Source: an uncultured bacterium
Lineage (GTDB): Bacteria; Cyanobacteriota; Vampirovibrionia; Gastranaerophilales; Gastranaerophilaceae
Assembly (NCBI GenBank): GCA_949298805.1
Contig: CASFXY010000002.1
Span: 1-64,000, forward strand
Reading direction: 5' to 3'
Length of the DNA stretch: 64,000 nucleotides
Part shown: positions 33,112-41,875 of the stretch, piece after piece
How positions within the stretch are numbered: the first letter of the stretch is position 1
How the letters are laid out: each line of letters opens with the position of its first letter
Notes under the pieces: model-generated
The model's database searches: none
What the model saw: the letters and a program-made list of their open reading frames with translations, nothing else
What the model was told of the DNA's origin: nothing
Made by a program: the position numbers and the translations under genes

Positions 33112-36100
33112 TTAATTAAGCCAGTTAAAACTCTTTACATAACCGTCAGAATTTAACTTTCCTTTAATTTTTGCAAGAAAAAGCCTGTAATCATCACCTG
33201 AAATCTCAATCAAAGGAATTTTATTAACATTTTCAATTATTTGAGATTTTGCGCCTTCTTTAATTTTATTACCCGTAATCGTGCTTAAAAGAGTATTTAA
33301 GGAGGCATTTCCAAATGCACCCAATACATTACTGACATTTTTTGAAAGTCTGCCGAGTATTTCTATGTCAGCATTATCATTTATAACGTCATACCCGCCG
33401 TAAATAAATAAACTTAGATTGTTTCCTTTTGAAAAAATTTCAAGAGAGCTGATTTTTCCGTCATGCACGTCAAAACTGCCTTTAATCGCTGAGAACTCGC
33501 CTGTTTTATACGGAGTAAGAACTTCAATTAAGTTGTTTAATGTTAAACCTAAAATACCGCTCTTTATTAAATTTCCAGCCCTGAGCAAATATTCAAGCGA
33601 ACCCAATTTAGGCATTTTGCCATTATTAACGCTAAAATTAACATTTCCAGAAACAAGTTTTATATCTTGTGCATTTTCAGGAATTTTACCTTTTAAGTTA
33701 ATATTAGCATTTGTTTTCCCGTAAATCTGATTTTGTAAACCTAAAAAACTTTCACTAAGTACATTTGCATCACAATCATAGACAATTGAATCAATATCAA
33801 AAAGCAGAGAAGAAATATCAAAATTTCCTTTTGATTTAACTGTGCCACTTGCAATGTTAAATTCCATATTGTTTATGTTAAGCATATCTCCCGTAGGGTT
33901 TGAAAAGTCCATATAAAAATTTGAAGCCTTAATATTATATAGCTCAAGAGAATCAACCTTGGCATGACCCTTTGTAATAATCAAATCTTGAGGTCTTAAA
34001 ACAATGGGTTGACCGGGAACAATATCCGAAGACCCCTTTGGTAAGTGCGAAATTCCTTCAATAAAACGCGAAAGGCTGATTTTTTTTGAATTAATTTCAA
34101 GATTATCAACAATAACAGGTAATTGCTGTCTGTTTCTTATATTACTAATGATTTCGACATCAGAATCAAAGCTCTTGCCGCGAATAAAAGCATTTATAGT
34201 ATTTTTAGAAATATTACAATCCAAATCATTAATTTGTGTACTGTAAAGAGGTATATTTATATTGCTAAAATTAATTTTTCCAGTCGCATGTGGCAATAAT
34301 ACATTTCCGTTTAAATTTAAATCACAAGTAAATAGTCCCTGTTTTAATACCGACTTTTTAAAAATAACATTAAAGACTTTTGCCGTAACCGGATTTGGAG
34401 TAACTATATTAAAGTTATTAAAAAATAAATTTTTCCCCGAAGATACAATTTTTCCGCCTGCTCTTAGCATAGTAACTGCAGTCGGCTTGTTATTCTGAGA
34501 AGGGATAAACTTAACATATTTGGCACTATTAATTTTTGCAATGTTTTTTGTAAAGTCAGCTTTAACTTCAAATTCTCTATCATATTGAGTATCACCAAAA
34601 TTAGCCCCCATATAGGTAATATCTGTTCCTTGCGGCAGAGTTAAATATGAAATTATGGAATAATTATCAAAGTCCCCTTTAATTCTACCTTTCATCCTTG
34701 TTTCACCTTTTACCTTAAAAGGATAAGTAAGATAAGGATTAATCAGCTTATCAGCAGAAATTTCATCAATATTTGTCGAATACATTGCATTAAATAAAGG
34801 CCTCTCAGATAAATAATTTGTAATCGAAGCATTAAAATAAATCGGAGTATTGCCATAGTTAAAATTAAGAGCATCAAGAAAAATTTTCTCTCCTGCGAAT
34901 TTAATCCCACCGCTTTTTAACAGTAGTGGTATCTGCTGTTTTTTATTAAACATTGAAACATTATTAAAAGACACTTTTCCGTATGGCAAATTCTTTTTAA
35001 GATTTAAGTCAATACCAATCAAGCCCTTGTAATCGGTAAAATCGGACAATAAAACTTTAAATAATTGTATATCGGTAAAGTCAGCAATATTTTGCATTTT
35101 ATCAAGTGCAAAGGAATTTGCGCAGAGTTTTAAATTTGCACGCGGTTTTCCAGTAAAATCAAGAATTTGACCATCAGAGAAAATGTCGGAACCGAAAAAC
35201 TTTATATGCGAATTTGAAACTAAAGCACTTGTTCCTGAAGCAGAATATTTGCCACTGATAAATTCAATATTCTTGGATTTAGGGGAATTATAAGGGGTAA
35301 AATTTCCATTTATGGAAAGTTTTGAAAAATCAAAATTTTTAAAATCAGACGGAATGGCACCTTTGAGATGACCATCAATTCCAAACAAAAAATCAATTTC
35401 ATTAATCGGACTATTAGTAAATACGAATTTTAAAATACGATTATTTAAGTAATCCTGCATACTCAACATCTCGCTAAAGCGAGAAAATAACACAGATTTT
35501 ATACCAATATTCAAATCCAATTTGAGCTGAGTATTTTTATCCGCAAGATTATTGGAATCAGGTGCAATAAAACCCTTGGCAAAAGATTTTGCACCCATAA
35601 AATCAGAAATGATATCAATATCAAATTTATCAGAAAAAATAATTTTGCCCTTAGCGTTATAAAAGGGATACTTGGGTTGTATAACAGCATTGACACCATT
35701 AAGATAAATAGTGCCATGCGGCTTTATATCATTCATAAAATCAATTCCCTCAAGGCTCTTTGCCTTACCCTTAAAGATAATATCCATATCCGCAGGGCCG
35801 CTGGCAGATTTAATAAAAGATAAATCACCACTGTAGGGTTTAATTAAACAACTTGTTTTTGCAATATTTAATAAATTGCTCGCCTGTATGTTTTTAATCG
35901 AAGCAGTAACATCCAAATTATTAAAATCGTCGGCAAAACCCTTCAAAAAGAATTTTCCGCCGCTCATTTCAGCTGAAGTATTTTGAATATTAATTACCTT
36001 GCCGTTGAAATCCAGCTCAATTTTACCATTTGTTAAAACAGAATTTAAACCTTCAAGAGAAGCTTTTATATTTTTCCCGTAAAACTTACCGTTAACAATT

Positions 36101-37650
36101 GCATCATAAATCGTACCGCTTGTATTAATATGTATCTTTCCCACACCGGAAATCTTCATATAAGGCAAAGGTCCAAGCTTAAAACCTATGACTCGTTGCA
36201 CCGGAATTAAATACTTGTGCGCAAATGCCAAATCAACGTCATCGGAAGAAACTACCTCATAACTACCCGCTTGATTATTATATATCTCAGAATAACCCTT
36301 AACGCGAACAAATTGACTATTTGGTCCTGGCACATAAACATCGACATTAACTTTATCTCCGACAAATTCACATTCTACATTTGCAGTATCAAAACCCTTT
36401 GGACGTGAAAAAAGAAAAATATCTTTTACACTCATTTTACCTTTAATGTCAGGTTTTAAACAATCCCCTTTAACATAAATATCACCATTCACTTTAGCAT
36501 AGGGTTTAGCATTAATTAATTCGTTTATTAAATCAGTCTTATAATCTACAATGCCCGCCGGTAGCATATAAACAAAACGCATAATATCACTGTCGGCAAT
36601 TTTAATATTAAAATCAGCCTTTGGTTTATTGGTTTTATAATCAAGCAAATAGCCTAAAAACTTAATATTAAAATCCTTGCCGACAAAGTAAGAGTTATTA
36701 ACTTCAAGCACATTCTTTTTTGCAACAAAATTTAGTTTTAATTCAGACTTTTTAGGCAAAATAACTTTATTTTTTTTATTATTAAAATCAAAATCAAGAA
36801 AAATATCTGACGAATTAAAATCCAATGAGTAAACATTAAAAGGCTTTTGTTCAACCTTTTTGAACAAAAAATCAAATTTTAAATCTGATTTTGCAAATTT
36901 AAGACCGGAAAACTCGTTAATATAGGGCAAAAACGCACTAAAATCCGCATTTTTTACTTGTATATCAAAATCCGTATCCTTAGAATCCAAAAATCTATTT
37001 AAAGGAAATCTGGTTGAAACAAAAGCATTAAAATCGCTTTGTGTACAAAGAGCAGTATTTATATCACAAACCTTTAGAATACCTTCGGAATTATGTTTTA
37101 AATACTTGGAATGATTATTTAAAACAAAAGCAAACTTTTTTGACTCAAAAAAGAGATTTTTTTTATTTTTTTTATCCGCAAAACTAAATGAAAAATCATT
37201 AAAATTTAGATTTGCATTTTTAAATTTAATTTTTAACGGAATATTGGACTTTGCCTTGATAAATTTCTGAAAATTAAATAAACCGTCATTATCTCTTTCA
37301 ATATTAATCGACAAATTATCAGCATAAAACAAAGAAATGGACAATTTTTTAAAAAGAAGGGGAATTAATTTAACACGGAATTTAATGTTCGAGCCTCTGA
37401 GAATATTTTCCCCCTCCGGAAGATTTAACAAAACACTTTCAGATGCAATCATGAGTGATAAATCAGGCAAAGTTTTTATTCTGGTGTTTTTTAATTGAGC
37501 ATTTAAGCCTGTTTGCCTCAAAACCAACTGCTCAATTTTCTCGGAAGTAAAATATAAACCTGCAAAAAAACCTGACAACAAATACAGGCAAACACACATA
37601 AGCAGGGTAGCAGCCAAACATATTAAAATTTTCTTCTTAGGAAACAACAT
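33112..37650 (-). CDS. Giant AsmA/TamB-like envelope protein (1512 aa)
   Basis: One N-terminal membrane segment (about 8-30) anchors a very long periplasmic part rich in beta strands. The N-terminal part (RQTGLNAQLKNTRIKTLPDLSLMIASESV) resembles the AsmA N-terminal domain. The C-terminal 150 residues (KTGEFSAIKGSFDVHDGKISS, then LSLFIYGGYDVINDNADIEILGRLS) match the AsmA-like C-terminal region. Such proteins (AsmA, TamB, YhdP) form hydrophobic grooves that bridge the envelope and move phospholipids. A second family member (41876-45409) has a very similar C-terminal arrangement. Its leaderless-type promoter faces that of the exported protein at 37748. Confidence 0.85.
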   Translation of the reverse strand: MLFPKKKILICLAATLLMCVCLYLLSGFFAGLYFTSEKIEQLVLRQTGLNAQLKNTRIKTLPDLSLMIASESVLLNLPEGENILRGSNIKFRVKLIPLLFKKLSISLFYADNLSINIERDNDGLFNFQKFIKAKSNIPLKIKFKNANLNFNDFSFSFADKKNKKNLFFESKKFAFVLNNHSKYLKHNSEGILKVCDINTALCTQSDFNAFVSTRFPLNRFLDSKDTDFDIQVKNADFSAFLPYINEFSGLKFAKSDLKFDFLFKKVEQKPFNVYSLDFNSSDIFLDFDFNNKKNKVILPKKSELKLNFVAKKNVLEVNNSYFVGKDFNIKFLGYLLDYKTNKPKADFNIKIADSDIMRFVYMLPAGIVDYKTDLINELINAKPYAKVNGDIYVKGDCLKPDIKGKMSVKDIFLFSRPKGFDTANVECEFVGDKVNVDVYVPGPNSQFVRVKGYSEIYNNQAGSYEVVSSDDVDLAFAHKYLIPVQRVIGFKLGPLPYMKISGVGKIHINTSGTIYDAIVNGKFYGKNIKASLEGLNSVLTNGKIELDFNGKVINIQNTSAEMSGGKFFLKGFADDFNNLDVTASIKNIQASNLLNIAKTSCLIKPYSGDLSFIKSASGPADMDIIFKGKAKSLEGIDFMNDIKPHGTIYLNGVNAVIQPKYPFYNAKGKIIFSDKFDIDIISDFMGAKSFAKGFIAPDSNNLADKNTQLKLDLNIGIKSVLFSRFSEMLSMQDYLNNRILKFVFTNSPINEIDFLFGIDGHLKGAIPSDFKNFDFSKLSINGNFTPYNSPKSKNIEFISGKYSASGTSALVSNSHIKFFGSDIFSDGQILDFTGKPRANLKLCANSFALDKMQNIADFTDIQLFKVLLSDFTDYKGLIGIDLNLKKNLPYGKVSFNNVSMFNKKQQIPLLLKSGGIKFAGEKIFLDALNFNYGNTPIYFNASITNYLSERPLFNAMYSTNIDEISADKLINPYLTYPFKVKGETRMKGRIKGDFDNYSIISYLTLPQGTDITYMGANFGDTQYDREFEVKADFTKNIAKINSAKYVKFIPSQNNKPTAVTMLRAGGKIVSSGKNLFFNNFNIVTPNPVTAKVFNVIFKKSVLKQGLFTCDLNLNGNVLLPHATGKINFSNINIPLYSTQINDLDCNISKNTINAFIRGKSFDSDVEIISNIRNRQQLPVIVDNLEINSKKISLSRFIEGISHLPKGSSDIVPGQPIVLRPQDLIITKGHAKVDSLELYNIKASNFYMDFSNPTGDMLNINNMEFNIASGTVKSKGNFDISSLLFDIDSIVYDCDANVLSESFLGLQNQIYGKTNANINLKGKIPENAQDIKLVSGNVNFSVNNGKMPKLGSLEYLLRAGNLIKSGILGLTLNNLIEVLTPYKTGEFSAIKGSFDVHDGKISSLEIFSKGNNLSLFIYGGYDVINDNADIEILGRLSKNVSNVLGAFGNASLNTLLSTITGNKIKEGAKSQIIENVNKIPLIEISGDDYRLFLAKIKGKLNSDGYVKSFNWLN

Positions 37651-37657
37651 ATACGTA

Positions 37658-37686
37658 ATTATACTATCTCAAATCTTCATAGTAAA
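37658..37686 (-). promoter_or_regulatory. Promoter of the giant AsmA-like gene, leaderless configuration
   Basis: Minus-strand TTTACT (37681-37686), a 17-base spacer and a perfect TATAAT (37658-37663), then seven bases to the ATG. There is no Shine-Dalgarno sequence. Confidence 0.7.
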
Positions 37687-37711
37687 AATACTTCATATTT
37701 TTTAATTTGCT

Positions 37712-37740
37712 TTGGCAAAATTAAAAAAATAGCTTAAAAT
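37712..37740 (+). promoter_or_regulatory. Promoter of the exported 183-aa protein, leaderless configuration
   Basis: TTGGCA (37712-37717), a 17-base spacer and TAAAAT (37735-37740), then seven bases to ATG 37748, with no ribosome site. It is divergent from the AsmA-like promoter about 25 bases away. Confidence 0.7.
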
Positions 37741-37747
37741 AATATTT

Positions 37748-38299
37748 ATGAAAAGAATAATTTTGGCAATAGTCTTTGCGGTAATTTTTATACAAAATTT
37801 AAATACAGATGTTAAAGCTGCAACTACTCTCAATGCGGGTACTTTTATATTGGTTGACACAAAAAAAATACTCTCAACAGAATCACTGCAAGAGGGCGAT
37901 AGGGTGCATTTTATCGCGCCTGCTGATGTCTGGGTTGATGAAGTAAATATAATACCAAAAAATTCAATTTTTACAGGCTATGTAAGCATGCTAAAAATGC
38001 CAATAAAAGGTATTAACGGCGCATTAAAATTTAAAATAACTCACATAACTTTACCCACAGGGGAAACAAGAGAAATTGACGGAAAAATAACAGACGGGAT
38101 AAATGACATGTTTGGCGGAGAACTGGCACCTCCTGCATCATACAATCAGATGACACATTTATACCAATCTCGCTGGCATTGGTCAGGTACAACTCAATGG
38201 GTGCCAAGCGGAGAATATGAATATGGGAGGCACAGGGGAATAAAGCCCGGACAAAAATTATTTCTAGAGCTAGAAAGTCCATATACGCTAAGCGATTGA
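37748..38299 (+). CDS. Exported protein of unknown function (183 aa)
   Basis: A Sec signal peptide is visible (MKRIILAIVFAVIFIQ, with cleavage likely after VKA near residue 24). The mature part has a beta-rich pattern ILSTESLQEGDRVHFIAP, then IPKNSIFTGYV, INGALKFKITHITLPTGE, which resembles the neighbouring 235-aa protein (ILSQSLDSKTCSEGMSV, APAGSTLNGTV, NGQIQIKFTGIRTPAGY). The two are probably related envelope proteins. The final third is Trp/Tyr/His-rich. It heads the strand that continues into the tonB operon. Confidence 0.72.
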   Translation: MKRIILAIVFAVIFIQNLNTDVKAATTLNAGTFILVDTKKILSTESLQEGDRVHFIAPADVWVDEVNIIPKNSIFTGYVSMLKMPIKGINGALKFKITHITLPTGETREIDGKITDGINDMFGGELAPPASYNQMTHLYQSRWHWSGTTQWVPSGEYEYGRHRGIKPGQKLFLELESPYTLSD

Positions 38300-38306
38300 A
38301 ACAAAC

Positions 38307-38334
38307 TTTACTATAAAAATTTATAGTGTATATT
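38307..38334 (+). promoter_or_regulatory. Promoter upstream of the 235-aa exported protein, with a palindrome
   Basis: TTTACT (38307-38312), a 16-base spacer and TATATT (38329-38334). A perfect inverted repeat, ACTATAAA and TTTATAGT separated by two bases (38310-38327), covers the end of the -35 box and most of the spacer, the position of a repressor site. Confidence 0.5.
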
Positions 38335-38357
38335 AAAATAAGAATACAGGAGGAGAC

Positions 38358-39065
38358 ATGAGAAAATTACTTATTGCAAGCGCGGCAATTGCATTCTGCA
38401 CTTCATTAATTTTTAACACAAACATTACTTATGCGGCTTCTAATTATTCATACGATTTTAATACATCGAACAACTATACTACGTTGCAAGGTCAAGTTGT
38501 ATATGTGCCTGTAGGTACTACTACAAGTGCTATTTTATCACAGAGCCTTGATTCAAAAACATGTAGCGAAGGTATGAGCGTTTATGCAACGCTAAACAAA
38601 AACTTTACATATAACGGCATAGAAGTTGCGCCTGCAGGCTCAACATTAAACGGAACCGTTGTTAAATGCAAAAAAGCCGGTATTGGCAACAGAAACGGAC
38701 AAATTCAAATAAAATTTACAGGCATAAGGACCCCTGCCGGATATAATGTGCCAATAAGCGCAGTGATAGCCACTACGGACAATAGTGGCATATTAAAAGG
38801 TGGCGCTACAAAAGACAGCGCAAAAGATTACGGAAAAAATATTGCCATAGGTGCTGCAGGAGGTGCAGTATTGGGAACGGCAATGGGACCTTTATCAGGC
38901 GGAGAAGTCGGCAAAGGGGCTGTATATGGCACAGCAGTAGGAGGAGGATTGGGCTTGCTTAACGCTGCAAGGCAATCCGGTGAAGATGTCCAAATACCTG
39001 CTAATGCCGTTATAGAAATATATTTTGATCAGCCGATAACTTTAAGTGCACCAAAGAGTTATTAA
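38358..39065 (+). CDS. Exported protein with glycine-zipper segment (235 aa)
   Basis: A signal peptide (cleavage likely after TYA near residue 27) precedes a beta-rich domain with GTTTSAILSQSLDS and VAPAGSTLNGTVVKCKKAG. A Gly/Ala-rich segment follows (about 165-205: IAIGAAGGAVLGTAMGP and GTAVGGGLGLL), as in glycine-zipper proteins that can insert into or oligomerise at membranes. The end, IPANAVIEIYFDQPITL, is similar in style to the end of the 183-aa neighbour (LFLELESPYTL). A strong AGGAGG ribosome site is present. It may be an outer-envelope partner of the downstream TonB system, which is inference. Confidence 0.72.
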   Translation: MRKLLIASAAIAFCTSLIFNTNITYAASNYSYDFNTSNNYTTLQGQVVYVPVGTTTSAILSQSLDSKTCSEGMSVYATLNKNFTYNGIEVAPAGSTLNGTVVKCKKAGIGNRNGQIQIKFTGIRTPAGYNVPISAVIATTDNSGILKGGATKDSAKDYGKNIAIGAAGGAVLGTAMGPLSGGEVGKGAVYGTAVGGGLGLLNAARQSGEDVQIPANAVIEIYFDQPITLSAPKSY

Positions 39066-39144
39066 GAAAAATAGTAAATCGGCTAATTTAAATTAGTTTC
39101 ATTTATTTAACAATAAATTCAAAGAAAACAAAAAAGAGAAATTT

Positions 39145-40329
39145 ATGACTAAATTGAGAGATAAATTCTATATTGGCGACTACGACGACTTAACCGAAAG
39201 CGAAATAAAAACCTTACCAAACAGTTTTGACGATGACAGCGATGAACTTTCGCTAAAAAATTCGCTAGTAATGTCAGCCATTTTACACCCTGTTGTTTTT
39301 TTTATAGTATGGGCTCTCATTACTTATGCAATAAGTTTAAATTTCTTCCAAAAACCGCCCTTAAAACCAAGGGATATAGAATTTGTTATAACGCAAAATG
39401 AAGCAACACCGATAAATAAAAATACAAAATATCGCTCTGACAGAAACTCAAGAGCAGGCGGAATACATGACCCTAAGAGGGTTGTATCAATGCCGAGTGC
39501 GCCGTCAAAACCAAGCAAAAAAGCGGTTTTGTCACCTTCGTCGACACCAAAAAAAGTGGCTCAGCCAAAAAAACAAGTACCACAGACACCTAAAACACAG
39601 GTTAAAAAACAAGTAACACAACCACAAAAGGCGCCACAAAAACCGCAACCCGCTAAAGCACCTTCGCCTGTATTTAAACCAAATATTAAACCGTCGGTTA
39701 CAACGCCGAAAACACAAGCGCCAAAGCTTTCACAAGTACCAAAAAGCCCATTTTCGGTAGCCGTACCAAAAAGTAGTGCCCCTGTCGGCCCTACGCCAAG
39801 CTACGGTTCAAAAACCGGCTCGGGCACATCAGGAGGAGGCAGCACAAGTTCGCTTGGAACAACAAAAGGGGCAGGCATGCCCGCACCTCAATTCTCTGCT
39901 TCAAAGGGCGGCTCAAGCTCAAGGGCTTCAAGAGGCTCAAGCGGTTCAAGAGGATCCGGATACTCAGGCGGAAACATAGGTAACCCCGGACCGGGCAACC
40001 CCTCGGGTCCCCCCGGAATTGATGCAATAAGACAACCCAATTGGGGACCTTATATGCGTGACCTTGAAGCAAGAATAAAACGAAATTGGAACCCGCCAAA
40101 AGGCGACCAAAGCAAGCGCGTAGTTCTATTATTTAAAATAGGCCGCGACGGAAGATTGCTATCTATACAAACAGTAAGAAGCTCAGGGCAGCCTTTATCG
40201 GATGCTGCAGCAAAAGCCGCAGTTGAACTTACTGCACCATTTAGACCCCTGCCACCGGAATTTAAAGGCAGCAGTATAGATATCGAATTTACATTTGATT
40301 ATAACGTATTAGGTGCAAGTTACAGATAA
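39145..40329 (+). CDS. TonB-family energy-transducing protein
   Basis: A cytoplasmic N-terminus of about 45 residues is followed by one membrane helix (about 45-68, AILHPVVFFIVWALITYAI). A long Pro/Lys/Gln-rich periplasmic spacer and a Gly/Ser-rich stretch follow. The C-terminal TonB/TolA-type domain (about 305-394) contains LEARIKRNWNPPKG, VVLLFKIGRDGRLLSI, SSGQPLSDAAAKAAV and APFRPLPPEFKG. It would carry proton-motive force from ExbB/ExbD to an outer-membrane partner. exbB follows 24 bases downstream. No TonB-dependent receptor is present in the window, so a TolA-like or other envelope role is equally possible. Confidence 0.87.
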   Translation: MTKLRDKFYIGDYDDLTESEIKTLPNSFDDDSDELSLKNSLVMSAILHPVVFFIVWALITYAISLNFFQKPPLKPRDIEFVITQNEATPINKNTKYRSDRNSRAGGIHDPKRVVSMPSAPSKPSKKAVLSPSSTPKKVAQPKKQVPQTPKTQVKKQVTQPQKAPQKPQPAKAPSPVFKPNIKPSVTTPKTQAPKLSQVPKSPFSVAVPKSSAPVGPTPSYGSKTGSGTSGGGSTSSLGTTKGAGMPAPQFSASKGGSSSRASRGSSGSRGSGYSGGNIGNPGPGNPSGPPGIDAIRQPNWGPYMRDLEARIKRNWNPPKGDQSKRVVLLFKIGRDGRLLSIQTVRSSGQPLSDAAAKAAVELTAPFRPLPPEFKGSSIDIEFTFDYNVLGASYR

Positions 40330-40353
40330 ATACAGAAAAATGAGGATAAAATT

Positions 40354-41001
40354 ATGGAACTTTTCTTAGAATCACTAAAAATGGATTGGCCGGTACTTAC
40401 CCCAATATTCATTTGCTCAATTCTTACAATTGCGGTTGCAATTAATAGATTTTATTATTACAAAAAAAATGATCGTAACATTGGTGAGTTTATTCAAACA
40501 CTACAAAAAGCACTTGTCAAAAATAATATCGGTGCAGCACAAAGAGCTTCGGTACAATTAGGCGGCATAATCAGCGAAATGGTAGATGAAGGTCTAAGAA
40601 TATACACCGAACAACGTACCGGTTTTTCAAGAGCATACGATATTTCCGCAAGTCTTGCTACAAGGAAACTTGAAAAAGGACTTACAATTCTGGGTACAAT
40701 AGGCGGTGTAGCGCCATTTTTAGGTCTATTTGGTACTGTTGTACGTATTTTATACACATTCCAAGATTTAGCGGTTCAAGGTAATCAATCTGCAGCAGTT
40801 GCAACAGGTATTGCTTCAGCACTTATTGCCACAGCTTTTGGTCTTGGTGTCGCAATTGTAGCAGTAGTCTTATATAACTATTTCCAAACAGTTGTGTCAC
40901 GATTTGAAAGTGATTTTAAACTTATAAAACTTGTATTTCTGAGCTTTATTGACTCGGATGAAGAAGTAAAAGTTGACGAATCGGGAACAATTGCTCTTTA
41001 A
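40354..41001 (+). CDS. exbB: ExbB/TolQ/MotA-family proton channel protein
   Basis: Three membrane segments are visible: about residues 13-33, 105-130 (LTILGTIGGVAPFLGLFGTVV) and 145-175 (AAVATGIASALIATAFGLGVAIVAVV). The block GVAPFLGLFGTVVRI and the Thr/Ala-rich third helix are the conserved channel core. ExbB pentamers surround an ExbD dimer to use proton flow. Length of 215 aa is normal. It sits between tonB and two exbD genes. ExbB and TolQ cannot be separated by sequence alone. Confidence 0.93.
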   Translation: MELFLESLKMDWPVLTPIFICSILTIAVAINRFYYYKKNDRNIGEFIQTLQKALVKNNIGAAQRASVQLGGIISEMVDEGLRIYTEQRTGFSRAYDISASLATRKLEKGLTILGTIGGVAPFLGLFGTVVRILYTFQDLAVQGNQSAAVATGIASALIATAFGLGVAIVAVVLYNYFQTVVSRFESDFKLIKLVFLSFIDSDEEVKVDESGTIAL

Positions 41002-41014
41002 TTTGAGGTAAAAA

Positions 41015-41470
41015 ATGGCAATAAAAGTAAATGCAGACGGGAAAAAACCCGTATTCAACGAAATAAATATAACACCGCTAACGGATATTTTTCTTGTTTT
41101 GCTGATAATTATGATGGTTATTGCGCCAAGTTTTCAAACTCTTGACAAGAACATAACCATACCTGAAATAAACTCCGGAGTAAGCATTGAGGAGAAAAAT
41201 GCAACAGTGGCACTTACGAAAGAAGGCGAGCTGTTCTTAAACGGAGAAAAAACAACGCATGATGCTCTTGAAGGTGCGCTTGCAGCACTTATTCCCAAAA
41301 TGGAAAAGAAGGAAGTTGTTGTAAAGGCTGATGAAAAAGCTAAGAGCTCTGATATTATGCAAATTATGAAATCCGCGCAAAATGCAGGATTTGAAAAATT
41401 AGTCGTGGCAGGTGAGCCCTTAAGCAAAAAAGAGCAAAAAGAACTTAAAAGTAAGAGGGGGGACAAATGA
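41015..41470 (+). CDS. exbD: ExbD/TolR-family protein, copy 1
   Basis: A short cytoplasmic start leads to FNEINITPLTDIFLVLLIIMMVIAP, with the conserved membrane Asp in PLTDIFLVLL that carries protons. The periplasmic domain follows, with ITIPEINSGV and the C-terminal VVVKADEKAKSSDIMQIMKSAQNAGFEKLVVA. Length is 151 aa. It overlaps the second exbD gene by four bases. Its membrane-coding DNA contains a 44-base stretch identical to that of copy 2. Confidence 0.92.
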   Translation: MAIKVNADGKKPVFNEINITPLTDIFLVLLIIMMVIAPSFQTLDKNITIPEINSGVSIEEKNATVALTKEGELFLNGEKTTHDALEGALAALIPKMEKKEVVVKADEKAKSSDIMQIMKSAQNAGFEKLVVAGEPLSKKEQKELKSKRGDK

Positions 41471-41555
41471 GAAGACAAACATTCAATGAAATCAATATCA
41501 CCCCCTTAACAGATATTTTTCTTGTTTTGCTGATAATTATGATGGTTATTGCGCC
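41084..41555 (+). repeat. 44-bp perfect direct repeat shared by the two exbD genes
   Basis: Bases 41084-41127 and 41512-41555 are identical and code for the same membrane-helix residues in frame, whereas flanking codons differ at synonymous positions. The spacing is 428 bases. Recombination between the copies would give an in-frame chimeric exbD. Confidence 0.88.
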
Positions 41556-41853
41556 TATGCTTGACCAACAAGGTTTAAATCTTGCTATACCGGATTATAT
41601 TGAAAAAACACAAGATACACCAAAAGAAAATAAAATATTAACTGTAACCGTCAGTGCTGACAATAAATATTATATCAATGAAAATGAAATTGCAGAAACC
41701 GAATTATTTAATACGATAAAAGACAAGACAGCAACTCTTACGGATGGTTTAATGATACAAGCAGAGGGCGACAGTCAGCATGGTTGCGTGGTTAAACTAA
41801 TGGATACAGCCAGAAATGCCGGTGTAAAAAGTATTTCACTTATGGAAATTTAA
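41467..41853 (+). CDS. exbD: ExbD/TolR-family protein, copy 2
   Basis: Also begins with FNEINITPLTDIFLVLLIIMMVIAP, nearly identical to copy 1, but the periplasmic domain has diverged (LNLAIPDYIEKTQDTPKEN and MIQAEGDSQHGCVVKLMDTARNAGVKSISLM). Length is 128 aa. Two ExbD paralogs in one operon are known in other TonB systems and may form a heterodimer in the ExbB pore. It is 22 bases before the AsmA-like gene, probably cotranscribed. Confidence 0.92.
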   Translation: MRRQTFNEINITPLTDIFLVLLIIMMVIAPMLDQQGLNLAIPDYIEKTQDTPKENKILTVTVSADNKYYINENEIAETELFNTIKDKTATLTDGLMIQAEGDSQHGCVVKLMDTARNAGVKSISLMEI

Positions 41854-41875
41854 AATCCCAAAAGGAGATTAAAAT

